64,000 nt of DNA, from NCBI GenBank assembly GCA_023460795.1, contig JAEWPC010000035.1:186001-250000 (forward strand), read 5' to 3'. This document shows positions 50,439-60,256 of the stretch, one piece after another. The DNA is from Bacillota bacterium (GTDB lineage Bacteria > Bacillota > Bacilli > Paenibacillales > Paenibacillaceae). Positions within the stretch are counted from its first letter, which is position 1. Every line of letters starts with the position of its first letter. The translations under genes were made by a program, and so were the position numbers. Below the pieces are notes generated by a model. The model did no database searches. It was not told where the DNA came from and saw only the letters and a list, made by a program, of their open reading frames with translations.

Positions 50439-51344
50439 TCAGAGCCGCGATTTATCGGCGGATTCGACTAAGTACAACCATTTCTTACGGTATTGATGCG
50501 GCGACAAGCCGAACTTCTTCTTAAAGATCTTGCAGAAGTAAGAACAATTCTCTAGCCCGATCGTCTCGCCGATCTGAGCGACGGAGTGGTTGGTCGTGGT
50601 CAATAGTTTAACCGATTCCTGCATTCGCCGCTCGTTCACGTAGTCGGATAAGGTCATGCCGACCCATTCTTTGAACAGATGCGAGATATGGTAGGGGGAG
50701 AGATGCAGATCATGGGCCATTCGCTCCAAGCTTAGCGGTTCGGTATATCGGTCCTCCACCCATGCGAGAATGCGCTCGACTTGGCTAGGCATACGGATGG
50801 GGCTAACTTCGACCTGATTCTGATAGCGCTCCCATACCGATTTGAACGCATGGAAGAAAGCGACAAGAAACAAGGAAGACTCTTCGATATTCGTCTGCTT
50901 CCGATTTTCCCAGGTGCGGAACACGGAATGGAATTGATCCGCTTCGTCAAGGTTATACAGGCACGGAGACGGTAGTTTGCTGGTCAGCAGTCTCTTATAG
51001 AACGCATACAAACTGGGCCATTTCTCGAAGTAAGCATTATAAACGATAGGTTCGAATTGTATGATCGAGCGGACGAAGGGGGTTTCCTCCGACATTTCCA
51101 ATTGCAAATGGTGCAATTGATAGGGTTGAAAGACGCAAAGCATGCCGGAAGCGACTTCATAGCTTTTCTGATCGACGATGAATTTGCCCTTGCCTTCATG
51201 AACGACAAGGATCTCAAGCCCTTGATGCGCATGGAACGTTCCCCGGTAATAGTCCTTGCCGGTGCTCCTGCGCTGATAAGCAAAATCAAGGAAATATTCG
51301 TAGTAAGGGTACTTATGAATAAAGCTGGAAGACATCGGATTCAC
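50439..51344 (-). CDS. AraC-family transcriptional regulator
   Basis: A 301-residue regulator: N-terminal cupin-like sensor (about 25-110, GTFHAHQGLEILVVHEGKGKFI) and a C-terminal pair of helix-turn-helix motifs (MAHDLHLSPYHISHLFKEWVGM; IGETIGLENCSYFCKIFKKKFGLSPHQYRKKW). Members of this type control sugar-degradation operons. It is divergent from the Gfo/Idh-transporter operon, which it probably regulates; the gap of 73 bases holds a 16-bp dyad. Confidence 0.88.
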   Translation of the reverse strand: MNPMSSSFIHKYPYYEYFLDFAYQRRSTGKDYYRGTFHAHQGLEILVVHEGKGKFIVDQKSYEVASGMLCVFQPYQLHHLQLEMSEETPFVRSIIQFEPIVYNAYFEKWPSLYAFYKRLLTSKLPSPCLYNLDEADQFHSVFRTWENRKQTNIEESSLFLVAFFHAFKSVWERYQNQVEVSPIRMPSQVERILAWVEDRYTEPLSLERMAHDLHLSPYHISHLFKEWVGMTLSDYVNERRMQESVKLLTTTNHSVAQIGETIGLENCSYFCKIFKKKFGLSPHQYRKKWLYLVESADKSRL

Positions 51345-51368
51345 GTCCTCTCTCTATTTCCTGCCTAA

Positions 51369-51384
51369 TTATTAGTGATAATAA
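51369..51384. promoter_or_regulatory. 16-bp dyad between the AraC regulator and the sugar operon
   Basis: TTATTA-GTGA-TAATAA lies midway between the two divergent starts, in an A+T-rich gap. It may be a regulator site or part of the promoters. Confidence 0.35.
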
Positions 51385-51417
51385 CAAATTTCTATTCATT
51401 TGTCCTAAGGAGTGAGC

Positions 51418-52581
51418 ATGATGATCAAAATAGCCGTGATCGGCACGGGCGGAATCGCAAATGCGCATATGGAGGTTTATGCAAAAACGTTCAATGGAAG
51501 ATGCCAAGTCGTGGCATTATGCGACGCGTACGAGGAGAAGGCGGTCCGGTTTAAAGAGAAATACCAGCTTGACTGCAGAGTCGTGCAGGACTACCGGGAA
51601 TTGCTCGCGAGCGATATCGATCTCGTCTCGATCTGTACCCCGCCGTATACGCATGCCCCGATCGCTATCGATTTTCTGCGGGCAGGCAAGCACGTATTGG
51701 TAGAGAAGCCGATGGCTTCTTCCTTGGAAGAATGCGACCGCATGCTGGAGGCGGCAGCGGAGTCGAAGCGCATTCTATCCGTTATCGGGCAAAACCGGTT
51801 TGTGGATCCGATCATGAAGCTGAAGCGAACGCTAGAATCAGGCAAGATCGGCAAAATCGTGCACGCGCAGGTCGATTCCCACTGGTGGCGAGGACATAGC
51901 TATTACGATCTGTGGTGGAGAGGCACTTGGGAGAAAGAAGGCGGCGGCTGCACGCTGAACCACGCCGTTCATCATATCGATATGCTGCAGTGGATGATGG
52001 GGATGCCCGACAAGGTCCTTGCGGTAATGAGCAATACGTCGCACGATAACGCGGAAGTCGAGGACATATCCATCGCCATCCTTTCTTACGGCAACGGAAG
52101 CTTGGCTCAGATTACGAGCTCGGTCGTGCATCACGGAGAGGAACAGCAACTGATATTCCAGGGGGAACATGCGAGGGTTTCGGTGCCATGGAAGGTTTAC
52201 GCATCTACCTCCAAGGACAACGGATTTCCCGTACAGAATCCCGCGCTCGAGAAGGAGATCGAGAACGTGTACGACAGCATCGCCGATCTCCCGTATACGG
52301 GGCACGCGGGTCAAATCGACGACGTAATGAAGGCGATCGAGACCGGTTCGCCCGATGTGCTCATTAACGGCCGCGAAGGTCGTCGAACGTTGGAGTTGAT
52401 CACCGCCATCTATGAATCGGCGGTTACGGGCAAGAGCGTTAGCCTGCCTTTGCCAGCGGATAGCCTGTTCTATTCGAGAAGCGGATTGCTGGCGAACGCT
52501 CCTCATTTCTATGAGAAGAGCTCATCGGTGATCTCGTTCTCGGAGAACGAGATTACGCTCGGCAGCGATTATTCAAAATAA
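51418..52581 (+). CDS. Gfo/Idh/MocA-family oxidoreductase
   Basis: NAD(P)-dependent sugar oxidoreductase of 387 residues. N-terminal Rossmann motif IAVIGTGGIANAHMEVYAKTF, ICTPPYTHAPIAIDFLRAGKHVLVEKPMA (with the lysine of the EKP motif), then GGGCTLNHAVHHIDMLQWMMG with the catalytic-region histidines. The substrate is unknown. ATG 51418 follows AAGGAG; a GTG at 51412 overlaps the ribosome site. First gene of an operon with a second Gfo/Idh gene and an lpl-like transporter. Confidence 0.88.
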   Translation: MMIKIAVIGTGGIANAHMEVYAKTFNGRCQVVALCDAYEEKAVRFKEKYQLDCRVVQDYRELLASDIDLVSICTPPYTHAPIAIDFLRAGKHVLVEKPMASSLEECDRMLEAAAESKRILSVIGQNRFVDPIMKLKRTLESGKIGKIVHAQVDSHWWRGHSYYDLWWRGTWEKEGGGCTLNHAVHHIDMLQWMMGMPDKVLAVMSNTSHDNAEVEDISIAILSYGNGSLAQITSSVVHHGEEQQLIFQGEHARVSVPWKVYASTSKDNGFPVQNPALEKEIENVYDSIADLPYTGHAGQIDDVMKAIETGSPDVLINGREGRRTLELITAIYESAVTGKSVSLPLPADSLFYSRSGLLANAPHFYEKSSSVISFSENEITLGSDYSK

Positions 52582-52603
52582 CACTGATTAGGAGTCACAT
52601 GAG

Positions 52604-53683
52604 ATGACTACACAAGAAGGCATGAATTACGCCCCGCAAGGAAAGCCAGCCCCGGTTTGCGAGAAGGGAGATTTTCCGTTCGCGGCGATTGGACTGGATC
52701 ACGGGCACATTTATGGCATGTGCAACGGGCTGATCGAAGCCGGCGGCCATCTGAAATGGGTGTATGACCCGGACCCGGCCAAGGTGGAGAAGTTCATTCA
52801 AACGTATCCTGGAGTCAACGCGGCAAGCTCCGAACAGGAGATCCTGCAGGATCCGAACGTGAAATTGGTTGCCGGCGCCGCCATCACCTCGGAACGTTGT
52901 GCGCTGGGAATGCGCGTCATGTCGCACGGCAAGGATTACTTCACGGACAAAGCCCCTTTTACAACGCTCGCGCAACTGGAACAGGCCAGACACAAGGCGG
53001 CGCAAACCGGCATGAAGTATGCGGTTTATTACAGCGAGCGCGTGCATGTGGAAAGCGCGGTCTATGCCGGGCAGTTAATCGAACGCGGCGCAATCGGGCG
53101 CGTGCTGCAGGTAAGCGGATATGGCCCGCATCGGCTTAGCGCGCCATCCAGACCAAGTTGGTTTTTCGACAGAGAACGATTCGGCGGCATTCTATGCGAT
53201 ATCGGCAGTCATCAATGCGAGCAATTTCTGTTCTACACGGGCTCCAAGGATGCGACGGTGGCGAACAGCCAGGTGGCCAACTATAGCCATAAGCAATATC
53301 CGACGTTCGAGGATTTCGGCGATTGCAACTTGGTGGGCGACAACGGTTCAACGGGATACTTCAGAGTCGATTGGTTTACGCCCGGCGGCCTCAGCACGTG
53401 GGGGGATGGCCGTACGATCATTCTAGGCACCGAGGGGTATATCGAGCTTAGGAAATACGTGGATATCGCCAGAGAGAAGGGCGGCGGACACGTCTACCTA
53501 GTGAACGGCGAGGGCGAATACCACTTCGACGTAACCGGGAAGATCGGATATCCGTTCTTCGGACAATTGATTATGGACTGTTTGAACCGCACGGAGATCG
53601 CGATGACGCAAGAGCACGCCTTTAAGGCGGCCGAGCTTTGCTTGTTGGCGCAACGCGACGCCCGATTGATCGAAGGCGCATAA
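52604..53683 (+). CDS. Second Gfo/Idh/MocA-like oxidoreductase
   Basis: A 359-residue relative with a less typical nucleotide site (FAAIGLDHGHIYGMCNGLIEAG) but a normal overall plan: ADVKLVAGAAITSER-like strand, HGKDYFTDKAPFTTLAQLE in place of EKP, and FGGILCDIGSHQCEQFLFYTG. The EKP lysine is shifted (DKAP), as in some sugar dehydratase or isomerase relatives, so its chemistry may differ from a simple dehydrogenase. TAGGAG precedes the ATG, 22 bases after the first gene. Confidence 0.83.
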   Translation: MTTQEGMNYAPQGKPAPVCEKGDFPFAAIGLDHGHIYGMCNGLIEAGGHLKWVYDPDPAKVEKFIQTYPGVNAASSEQEILQDPNVKLVAGAAITSERCALGMRVMSHGKDYFTDKAPFTTLAQLEQARHKAAQTGMKYAVYYSERVHVESAVYAGQLIERGAIGRVLQVSGYGPHRLSAPSRPSWFFDRERFGGILCDIGSHQCEQFLFYTGSKDATVANSQVANYSHKQYPTFEDFGDCNLVGDNGSTGYFRVDWFTPGGLSTWGDGRTIILGTEGYIELRKYVDIAREKGGGHVYLVNGEGEYHFDVTGKIGYPFFGQLIMDCLNRTEIAMTQEHAFKAAELCLLAQRDARLIEGA

Positions 53684-53747
53684 CTGCCATTCGCCAATGG
53701 AGAGCTTAGGCAAACCTGGAGGTCATATTCAATGGAGGTTGTAGCTT

Positions 53748-54656
53748 ATGGGGAATAAAGGGGTCTTGTACTACATTAAACACGATTATCTCCTTTACTG
53801 CATGTTGATTATCCCTGTTGCCTATCTTTTGCTATTTAAATACGCCCCTCTTTACGGCATTCAGATCGCATTCAAGGATTACAACATTTTTCAGGGCATT
53901 AACGAGAGCTCTTGGAATCATTTCGAAACTTTTAAGGAAATTTTCTCTTCGAATCAATTCTATCAGGCGGTTAGAAACACGTTGGTGCTGAACGGATTGG
54001 ATTTGATCGTCGGATTTCCGGCACCGATCATACTAGCGATCCTGCTTAATGAGCTGGTATGGACGAAGTATAAAAAGGTTAGCCAGACCATCTTGTATTT
54101 GCCCCATTTTCTGTCTTGGGTCATTATCGGCGGGATCGTCGCCCAGTTGTTTTCTCCCACGGGAATGTTGAACTCCTTGATCGTCCACATGGGTGGTGAC
54201 GGATTACCGTTCCTCACGGATAAATACGCATGGGTCGGCACTTACATTCTAGTCGGAATTTGGCAGAATGCCGGGTGGGGCACCATTCTGTACTTAGCAG
54301 CGATGACGGGAATCGACAATCAATTGTATGAGGCGGCTGAAGCGGACGGCGCGGGAAGGTTCAAGAAAATATGGCACATTACGTTGCCCGGTATTAGGCC
54401 GACCATCGTCATTCTTATGATCCTCCAGCTCGGTAATATTATGGCGATAAACTTCGACCGTCCTTTTAACATCCAGAACAATCTTGTTATGGATTTCGGC
54501 GATGTTATCAGCACTTATGTCTATCGGGTAGGCATTCAATCCGCTGATTTTTCGTTAGGTACGGCAATCGGCCTGTTCCAGTCGGTTATTTGCTTGATTT
54601 TCCTATTAAGCGCCAACTTTATTAGTCGCAAACTCGGCGATGACGGAATTTGGTAA
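53748..54656 (+). CDS. CUT1 sugar ABC transporter permease (LplB-like)
   Basis: A 302-residue permease with about six helices: LLYCMLIIPVAYLLLFKYAPLYGIQIAFKDY at the N terminus is characteristic of LplB-type permeases, and the EAA loop is EAAEADGAGRFKKIWHITLP (about 195). GGAGG precedes the ATG. It pairs with the next permease and the binding protein at 55608. The stretch 53748-57240 looks lower in G+C than the genes on either side. Confidence 0.9.
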   Translation: MGNKGVLYYIKHDYLLYCMLIIPVAYLLLFKYAPLYGIQIAFKDYNIFQGINESSWNHFETFKEIFSSNQFYQAVRNTLVLNGLDLIVGFPAPIILAILLNELVWTKYKKVSQTILYLPHFLSWVIIGGIVAQLFSPTGMLNSLIVHMGGDGLPFLTDKYAWVGTYILVGIWQNAGWGTILYLAAMTGIDNQLYEAAEADGAGRFKKIWHITLPGIRPTIVILMILQLGNIMAINFDRPFNIQNNLVMDFGDVISTYVYRVGIQSADFSLGTAIGLFQSVICLIFLLSANFISRKLGDDGIW

Positions 54657-54669
54657 GGAGATGCTGTTC

Positions 54670-55530
54670 ATGCTGCTTAAACGAAAAAATAAAATGGCTG
54701 ACTATACCATTGCATTCGTAATTTTAATGGCGGTTTTCGTATGCCTGGTTCCTTTTCTCTATATTTTCTCGCAGTCATTAAGCTCCAATAGAGCGATTGT
54801 ATCTCAATCGGTAACCATATATCCCATAGATTTCAATATCGAGGCCTATAAAGTTGTCTTCGCGGATAACGGTATGTTGTATTCCTTGTTCTATTCGGTC
54901 ATTCTGACGGGTGGATTCGTGGTCCTTTCATTGATGACTACCATCTTGGCTGCTTACCCGCTGACGAAAAAAAGGCTAAAAGGTAGAAGCTTCTTTCTCC
55001 TCATGATGCTGTTTACGATGTATTTCAGCGGCGGGTTGATTCCTGATTATCTGAATATTAAGAATCTTGATTTATTAAACACCCCTTGGGCGCTCGTGCT
55101 TCCTGGTCTGTTGAACGTGTATTACATGATTATTCTGAAATCGTTCTTTCAGAGTTTGCCTGAAAGTCTGGATGAAGCCGCCCACCTGGACGGATGCAAC
55201 GACCTGCAGATTCTGCTTAAGATTGTGTTGCCTCTTTCCAAGCCGGCCCTTGCCACGATGAGTTTGCTATACGCCGTATTCCGGTGGAATTATTTTCAGG
55301 ATGCGCTTTTCTACATTACAGAAGAGAAGTATTATCCGATCCAGCTTAAGTTATATAACGTGATCAATATTTCGCAGAGCTTCGTTGGCGAGAACGTCAA
55401 TGTCAATTTGCCGTCGGAAGCGTTGAAGGCGGCAGCCATCATATTCGGTACGATCCCGATTCTTCTGGTGTACCCATGGCTTCAGAGATACTTTGTATCC
55501 GGCATGATGATCGGTGCCGTTAAAGGTTGA
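54670..55530 (+). CDS. CUT1 sugar ABC transporter permease (LplC-like)
   Basis: A 286-residue permease with six predicted helices, EAA loop EAAHLDGCNDLQILLKIVLP (about 177-196) and the family C terminus YFVSGMMIGAVKG. AAGGAG lies directly before ATG 54661 and nine bases before ATG 54670; the latter spacing is normal, so I start there. The LplB-like gene ends inside its ribosome site. Confidence 0.9.
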   Translation: MLLKRKNKMADYTIAFVILMAVFVCLVPFLYIFSQSLSSNRAIVSQSVTIYPIDFNIEAYKVVFADNGMLYSLFYSVILTGGFVVLSLMTTILAAYPLTKKRLKGRSFFLLMMLFTMYFSGGLIPDYLNIKNLDLLNTPWALVLPGLLNVYYMIILKSFFQSLPESLDEAAHLDGCNDLQILLKIVLPLSKPALATMSLLYAVFRWNYFQDALFYITEEKYYPIQLKLYNVINISQSFVGENVNVNLPSEALKAAAIIFGTIPILLVYPWLQRYFVSGMMIGAVKG

Positions 55531-55607
55531 TATAGATGGCGTGGAAGGAATGGACGCATTTATTCCGCACATGTATATAAATAATTACTTCTAAAGGAGA
55601 GGTTTCT

Positions 55608-57239
55608 ATGAAAGTGGGGGCACCAAAATGGATTTCGATTGCACTCTCGACGCTTATGATCGCGTCGACATTGGCCGCTTGTTCGTCAAACGGAGCGAAT
55701 GAGTCAAGCAACGTGCAACCTTCAAGCAGCACGTCTGATACGGCAAGCGACAGCACGCCTAAAGAACATCGTACGTTGACTGTCGAAGTTTTCGACAGAG
55801 GCAAACCCGGGCAGCCGGATTTGAACGATAACTACTGGACCAAGTACATTAACGATAATTTCGGCAAGAAGTATAATGCTACAGTAAAGTTTATTACCGT
55901 CCCCAGGTCTCAAGAAGTAGATAAGTTGAATATTTTGATGGCATCCTCCGATGCGCCTGACGTTGTATTTACTTACGACACGGGAACCGTTTATAAATTT
56001 GTGCAGCAAGGCGGGTTGACGGATCTGGGTCCGATTCTCGATCAGCACGGATCCGACCTCGTCAATTATCTTGGCGACGAAATATTGAAGTACGGCAAAT
56101 TTGACGGCACGCAATATGCGATACCGGGCAAAAGGACGTTCCTGGCAGGCTTTAATACCTTTATACGCAAAGACTGGCTGGATAAACTGAATCTTCCCGT
56201 CCCTACTACTGAGGAACAGTTCTATGACACGATGGTTGCGTTCAAGGAGAAGAACCCTGGCAACGTAAGCGGAGTTATTCCTTATGGATATAGCCTGAAC
56301 TCTTCCAATCCGGGCGTCGGTTATGTGATGGAAGCCTTTAAACCGTCCAACCTCACGGAGCAACAATTCGCTACGCTTCAGCCGAATAGCGTGAGTGTTC
56401 CACCGTGGAATATGCCAGGGTATGACAAGTCGATCCAATTTATGAACAAGATGTTTAATGAGGGATTGATAAGCCCGAACTTCGCGACGGACAAGGATGG
56501 AAAACTATTGGACGCCGATATTTCCAACGGCAAAGTCGGCGCGTTCTACACCAACTGGGATGGTCCGTACAGAACGGCACCCGGCACCTACAACAATCTA
56601 AAAACAAACGTCCCGGGCGCAGAGCTTATTCCGATCGATCCGTGGCAGAACGATGCGGGTAAACATCCGAAGGTGGGTTATAGCCCGAATGGCATGTATA
56701 TCTTTGTGCCTAAATTCAGCAAGAACGCCGATCTCGCTATCCAGTACCTCAATTGGATGGTTGACCCTCAGAATACGATCTTCCTCCAGAACGGTAAGGA
56801 AGGCGTAGACTATAACATGGTGAATGGGGTTCCGGTTCAGACGGGAACGACCACATCGGGCGAAAAGATGATGACGGTAGCCAACAACCTTGACTACGAT
56901 ATCCTCTCGAATGGTATTGAACTAGGGGACCCGCAGAAGAATGCGGCAGCCGTATCTGCAGGATATCCGGGTTATGAGAAAGACGTAGAGAATGCGCTAA
57001 AGGTATCGATGACAGACTATTATGCTCCCTACTACTACTCCATACCGAATGAAGCGGATTCAAAGTACCACGCGCAGCTCACGAATCTGTCGGCTCAAAT
57101 GCTCGCCAAACTGATCTATGCCAAGCCGGCCGAGTTCGACGGCCTGTACAAATCATTGGTGAATCAATATATGGATCAAGGCGGTAAAGCCGTGCAGGAC
57201 GAATTCATCAAAAATTACGAAACCCAGAACGGTCAATGA
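55608..57239 (+). CDS. Sugar-binding lipoprotein (LplA-like)
   Basis: A 543-residue extracellular receptor. Signal peptide with lipobox TLAACSSNG (Cys near 25), a Ser/Thr linker, then a large solute-binding domain (LNILMASSDAPDVVFTYD, YAIPGKRTFLAGFNTFIRKDWLDKL, GYSPNGMYIFVPKFSKNADLAIQYLNWM). Length is typical of the LplA group, which takes up oligosaccharides or uronides. AAAGGAGAGG precedes the ATG. Last gene of the transporter operon, followed by a terminator. Confidence 0.9.
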   Translation: MKVGAPKWISIALSTLMIASTLAACSSNGANESSNVQPSSSTSDTASDSTPKEHRTLTVEVFDRGKPGQPDLNDNYWTKYINDNFGKKYNATVKFITVPRSQEVDKLNILMASSDAPDVVFTYDTGTVYKFVQQGGLTDLGPILDQHGSDLVNYLGDEILKYGKFDGTQYAIPGKRTFLAGFNTFIRKDWLDKLNLPVPTTEEQFYDTMVAFKEKNPGNVSGVIPYGYSLNSSNPGVGYVMEAFKPSNLTEQQFATLQPNSVSVPPWNMPGYDKSIQFMNKMFNEGLISPNFATDKDGKLLDADISNGKVGAFYTNWDGPYRTAPGTYNNLKTNVPGAELIPIDPWQNDAGKHPKVGYSPNGMYIFVPKFSKNADLAIQYLNWMVDPQNTIFLQNGKEGVDYNMVNGVPVQTGTTTSGEKMMTVANNLDYDILSNGIELGDPQKNAAAVSAGYPGYEKDVENALKVSMTDYYAPYYYSIPNEADSKYHAQLTNLSAQMLAKLIYAKPAEFDGLYKSLVNQYMDQGGKAVQDEFIKNYETQNGQ

Positions 57240-57273
57240 TGAGTCGTTGATAGGAACGTTCGATCATACGCGG

Positions 57274-57315
57274 AAGGAGCGGCTTCGGATCATTACCGAA
57301 GTCGCTCCTTCTTTT
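57274..57315 (+). terminator. Rho-independent terminator after the lpl-like operon
   Basis: AAGGAGCG and CTTCGG pair with CCGAAG and CGCTCCTT, with one bulge, followed by CTTTT. Confidence 0.85.
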
Positions 57316-57370
57316 GATGTTGCCTTTCGACCCAAACTAGGATAGATCAATTTTATATTCGTATTTATCA

Positions 57371-57443
57371 TTGTTTTAGCCGGCAGCGTGTCTCTATAAT
57401 TTTCAATAACCGCTCCATTCGAGCGCGATTGGAAGCGTTTGCA
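57371..57443 (+). promoter_or_regulatory. Promoter and cre site of the carboxylesterase-MFS operon
   Basis: TTGTTT (57371), an 18-base spacer and TATAAT (57395-57400). TTGGAAGCGTTTGCA (57429-57443), about 25 bases after the predicted start of transcription, matches the CcpA cre consensus at 14 of 15 positions. At that place CcpA would block elongation, so the operon is probably under glucose repression. Confidence 0.7.
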
Positions 57444-57483
57444 AATAAGGATTGCCCCATCTTGCCGATCAAAGGAGATGTTC

Positions 57484-59013
57484 ATGATGCTAAGAATCGT
57501 AACCGTAGAGAACGGCGTCGTTCAGGGGTTGCCTGCGGCGGACTCGCGCATTACGAGCTTCAAAGGAATTCCGTTCGCCGCGCCTCCCGTCGGCGAGAAC
57601 CGCTGGCGCGCGCCTCAGCCCGCGAAGGACTGGGAAGGCGTGCTCAAAGCGTACGAATTTTCGCCGATCCCTATGCAAGTGAGGCAAGAGTTAGACGATA
57701 ATAATATCTATACCCGGGAATGGGCGGTGGAACCGGACATCGCGATGAGCGAGGACTGCCTTTACCTGAACGTATGGACGCCGGCCAAGCGAACGGACGA
57801 GAAGCTGCCGGTATATGTGTGGTATTTCGGCGGAGCCTTGCAGGTCGGACATCCGTCCGAGATGGAGTTCGACGGTGAACGCATCGCCAGGCGCGGCATC
57901 GTGGTCGTTACGATCAACTATCGACTGAACGCGTTCGGATTCTTATGCCATCCCGAGATTACGGCGGAGTCTCCCGAAGCGCCGGCTAACTTCGGCAACC
58001 TGGACCAACAGGCGGCGACGAGGTGGGTGAAGCGCAATATCGCCGCGTTCGGCGGCGATCCGGACAACATTACCATCGGCGGACAATCCGCCGGCGGAGG
58101 CAGCGTCATGAGCCAACTGACGTCGCCCCAGAACGAGGGACTCTTCAAGAGAGCGATCGTACAGAGCGGAATGTTCGAGAAGATCTATCCCGGATCGCCG
58201 ATGCCCGGCTATCGCAAACCTCTGGAGGCGGCAGAGCAGGACGGCGTCAAGTTCTTCGAATATCTCGGCGTTAGCTCTCTTGCGGAAGCGAGAAGACTGG
58301 ATGCGGATTATCTTCGCGACAAGGCGATGGCGTTCGGCCATTGGGGATTCTGGCATACGGTCGTCGATCATACGTTCAGCGTGGGCGACCCGTTGGAGCT
58401 GTTCCTGCAGAACAAGCGATGGATGGTGCCGGTTATGTTCGGCCATACCTCCTCCGAGTTTCTGAGCGTTCCGGTTTGCGACTCGGTGGAAGATTTCAAG
58501 AGAATGGCGGTAGAGCTGTTCGGCGATGATGCCGATACGTATCTGGAGCTATGCGGAGTCCAGTCGGGGAATATCGAAGAGATGAAGAAGAAAGCGGCGG
58601 CGAGCGGGATAGAGTTCGCGAATCGCATTATCGCGCAGGCGAATTCGGATACCGGCGCTAACGTTCCTCTCTATTATTATAACTTCGATGCTGAGATTCC
58701 GGGCTGGGATAACCCCGGCACGTTCCACTCGGTAGATCTATGGTTTTTCTTCGAGACGCTGGCTAAGTGCTGGAGGCCGTTCGTCGGCAAGCATTACGAT
58801 CTTGCGCGCCAGATGTGCAATTACTGGGCGAACTTCATCCGTACGGGAGATCCGAACGGGGTCGATTCCACGGGAGAAGAGCTGCCTCGGTGGGACGTCA
58901 TTACGTCCGAAGCGCCGTTCGGCATGCTGTTCCGGGATAAGTCGGAGTTTGCTAGAGAGCAGCCGAGCGAACTTATGAAGTTCCTCGTGCGGCAATACTT
59001 CAAGAATAGATGA
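57484..59013 (+). CDS. Type B carboxylesterase
   Basis: Alpha/beta-hydrolase of 509 residues (carboxylesterase/lipase type B). It has GIPFAAPPVGENRWRAPQP, SEDCLYLNVWTP, the nucleophile Ser in TIGGQSAGGGSVMSQL (about 202), and a C-terminal catalytic His in GTFHSVDLWFFFETL. Such enzymes cleave esters such as acetyl or phenolic groups on sugars; the sugar transporter and MFS neighbours suggest a deacylation role (inference). AAAGGAG precedes ATG 57484; ATG 57478 and 57487 are alternatives. Confidence 0.9.
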   Translation: MMLRIVTVENGVVQGLPAADSRITSFKGIPFAAPPVGENRWRAPQPAKDWEGVLKAYEFSPIPMQVRQELDDNNIYTREWAVEPDIAMSEDCLYLNVWTPAKRTDEKLPVYVWYFGGALQVGHPSEMEFDGERIARRGIVVVTINYRLNAFGFLCHPEITAESPEAPANFGNLDQQAATRWVKRNIAAFGGDPDNITIGGQSAGGGSVMSQLTSPQNEGLFKRAIVQSGMFEKIYPGSPMPGYRKPLEAAEQDGVKFFEYLGVSSLAEARRLDADYLRDKAMAFGHWGFWHTVVDHTFSVGDPLELFLQNKRWMVPVMFGHTSSEFLSVPVCDSVEDFKRMAVELFGDDADTYLELCGVQSGNIEEMKKKAAASGIEFANRIIAQANSDTGANVPLYYYNFDAEIPGWDNPGTFHSVDLWFFFETLAKCWRPFVGKHYDLARQMCNYWANFIRTGDPNGVDSTGEELPRWDVITSEAPFGMLFRDKSEFAREQPSELMKFLVRQYFKNR

Positions 59014-59020
59014 GGATCCT

Positions 59021-60250
59021 ATGAATGAAGCTTCAAGCGAGACGAGCGCAGTCCAGGCGGGCAAGGAACCGATCTGGACGCCTTCGTTTCGCCATCTGTT
59101 TATCATCAGCGCCTTGCTGAACTTCGGCCAATTCATGATGAGCTCGCTCATTCCGAAATTCGCCGAGCACTTGGGGGCATCCGCCGCGGTCATAGGGACC
59201 GTATCCGGCATGTTCGCCGTCACCGCGCTTGCGGCGAGGCCGTTCGTCGGTCCGTCGGCCGCATACTTTCGCAAGAACCGGCTTCTCGCGGCGGCTGCCG
59301 GCATCATTCTGTTGGCGTTCGTCTGCTACGGTATGGCCAGCAGCGTCTCTATGGTCATGGCGGGGAGACTGCTTCACGGCATCGGAATGGGTTTGCTGGC
59401 CCCGGTTAGTCTGGCCATGGCCGGGGATGTACTGCCGAGCCGGAAGCTTGCGACCGGTCTCGGCATTTTTTCCTTGGGACAAGCCGGAGCCACGGCGCTT
59501 GGGCCGACGATCGGCTTGGAACTGGTCCGAGCGTTCGGCTACCATGCGACGTTCTGGATCGGTTCCGTGCTCATGGGCATCGTTGTGGTGCTCGCATGGC
59601 GTCTGACATCCGACAAGCCTGCTCGAGGAGCGAGATTCCAACTCTCCTTGCATCAGATGGTGGCTTCCGAAGTCATCGTTCCGACCGTCATCCTCTTCTT
59701 CCTGGCGGGAGCCCATGCCTGCATACAGGCTTTTATTCTGATTTATGGCGGCGTTAACGGAGTCGACGAGATCGGCTTGTTCTTTACGACTTACGCGATC
59801 TGCCTATTGATCACCAGGCCTCTGGTCGGCAAGATCGCCGATACTTACGGGATGGATAAAGTCATCCTTCCCGGAATTCTATTGTTCGCCGTATCCATGC
59901 TCGTGATCAGCTACTCCCGCACGCTCCCCATGTTTCTGGTCGCCGGAGCCATCTCGTCCTTCGGATACGGGATCTGTCTACCTTCCATACAGACGCTGAG
60001 CATTCGGCTCGTAACCTCATCTAGGAGAGCCGTAGCGAGCAATACGAATTATATCGGGATAGACGCCGGATATTTGATCGCCCCGGGGATCGCGGGACTG
60101 ATCGTTAGTTACGTTCAGCGGCATGGCGGGGATGAACCGCTCTCGTACGCGGTCATGTATAGGCTGATGTCGCTTCCGATCGTCATCGCGTTTATCATTT
60201 ACTTGGTGTATAAGAAGAAATTAGCCGGTAGTTTGAACGAACGAGGTTAA
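59021..60250 (+). CDS. MFS transporter
   Basis: A 409-residue major-facilitator protein with 12 predicted helices. The loop 2-3 region FVGPSAAYFRKNRLLA and the helix 4 GRLLHGIGMGLLAPVSLAMAGDVLP are typical of drug or metabolite exporters. It begins seven bases after the esterase stop, so the two form an operon. Substrate unknown. Confidence 0.88.
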   Translation: MNEASSETSAVQAGKEPIWTPSFRHLFIISALLNFGQFMMSSLIPKFAEHLGASAAVIGTVSGMFAVTALAARPFVGPSAAYFRKNRLLAAAAGIILLAFVCYGMASSVSMVMAGRLLHGIGMGLLAPVSLAMAGDVLPSRKLATGLGIFSLGQAGATALGPTIGLELVRAFGYHATFWIGSVLMGIVVVLAWRLTSDKPARGARFQLSLHQMVASEVIVPTVILFFLAGAHACIQAFILIYGGVNGVDEIGLFFTTYAICLLITRPLVGKIADTYGMDKVILPGILLFAVSMLVISYSRTLPMFLVAGAISSFGYGICLPSIQTLSIRLVTSSRRAVASNTNYIGIDAGYLIAPGIAGLIVSYVQRHGGDEPLSYAVMYRLMSLPIVIAFIIYLVYKKKLAGSLNERG

Positions 60251-60256
60251 CGCACC

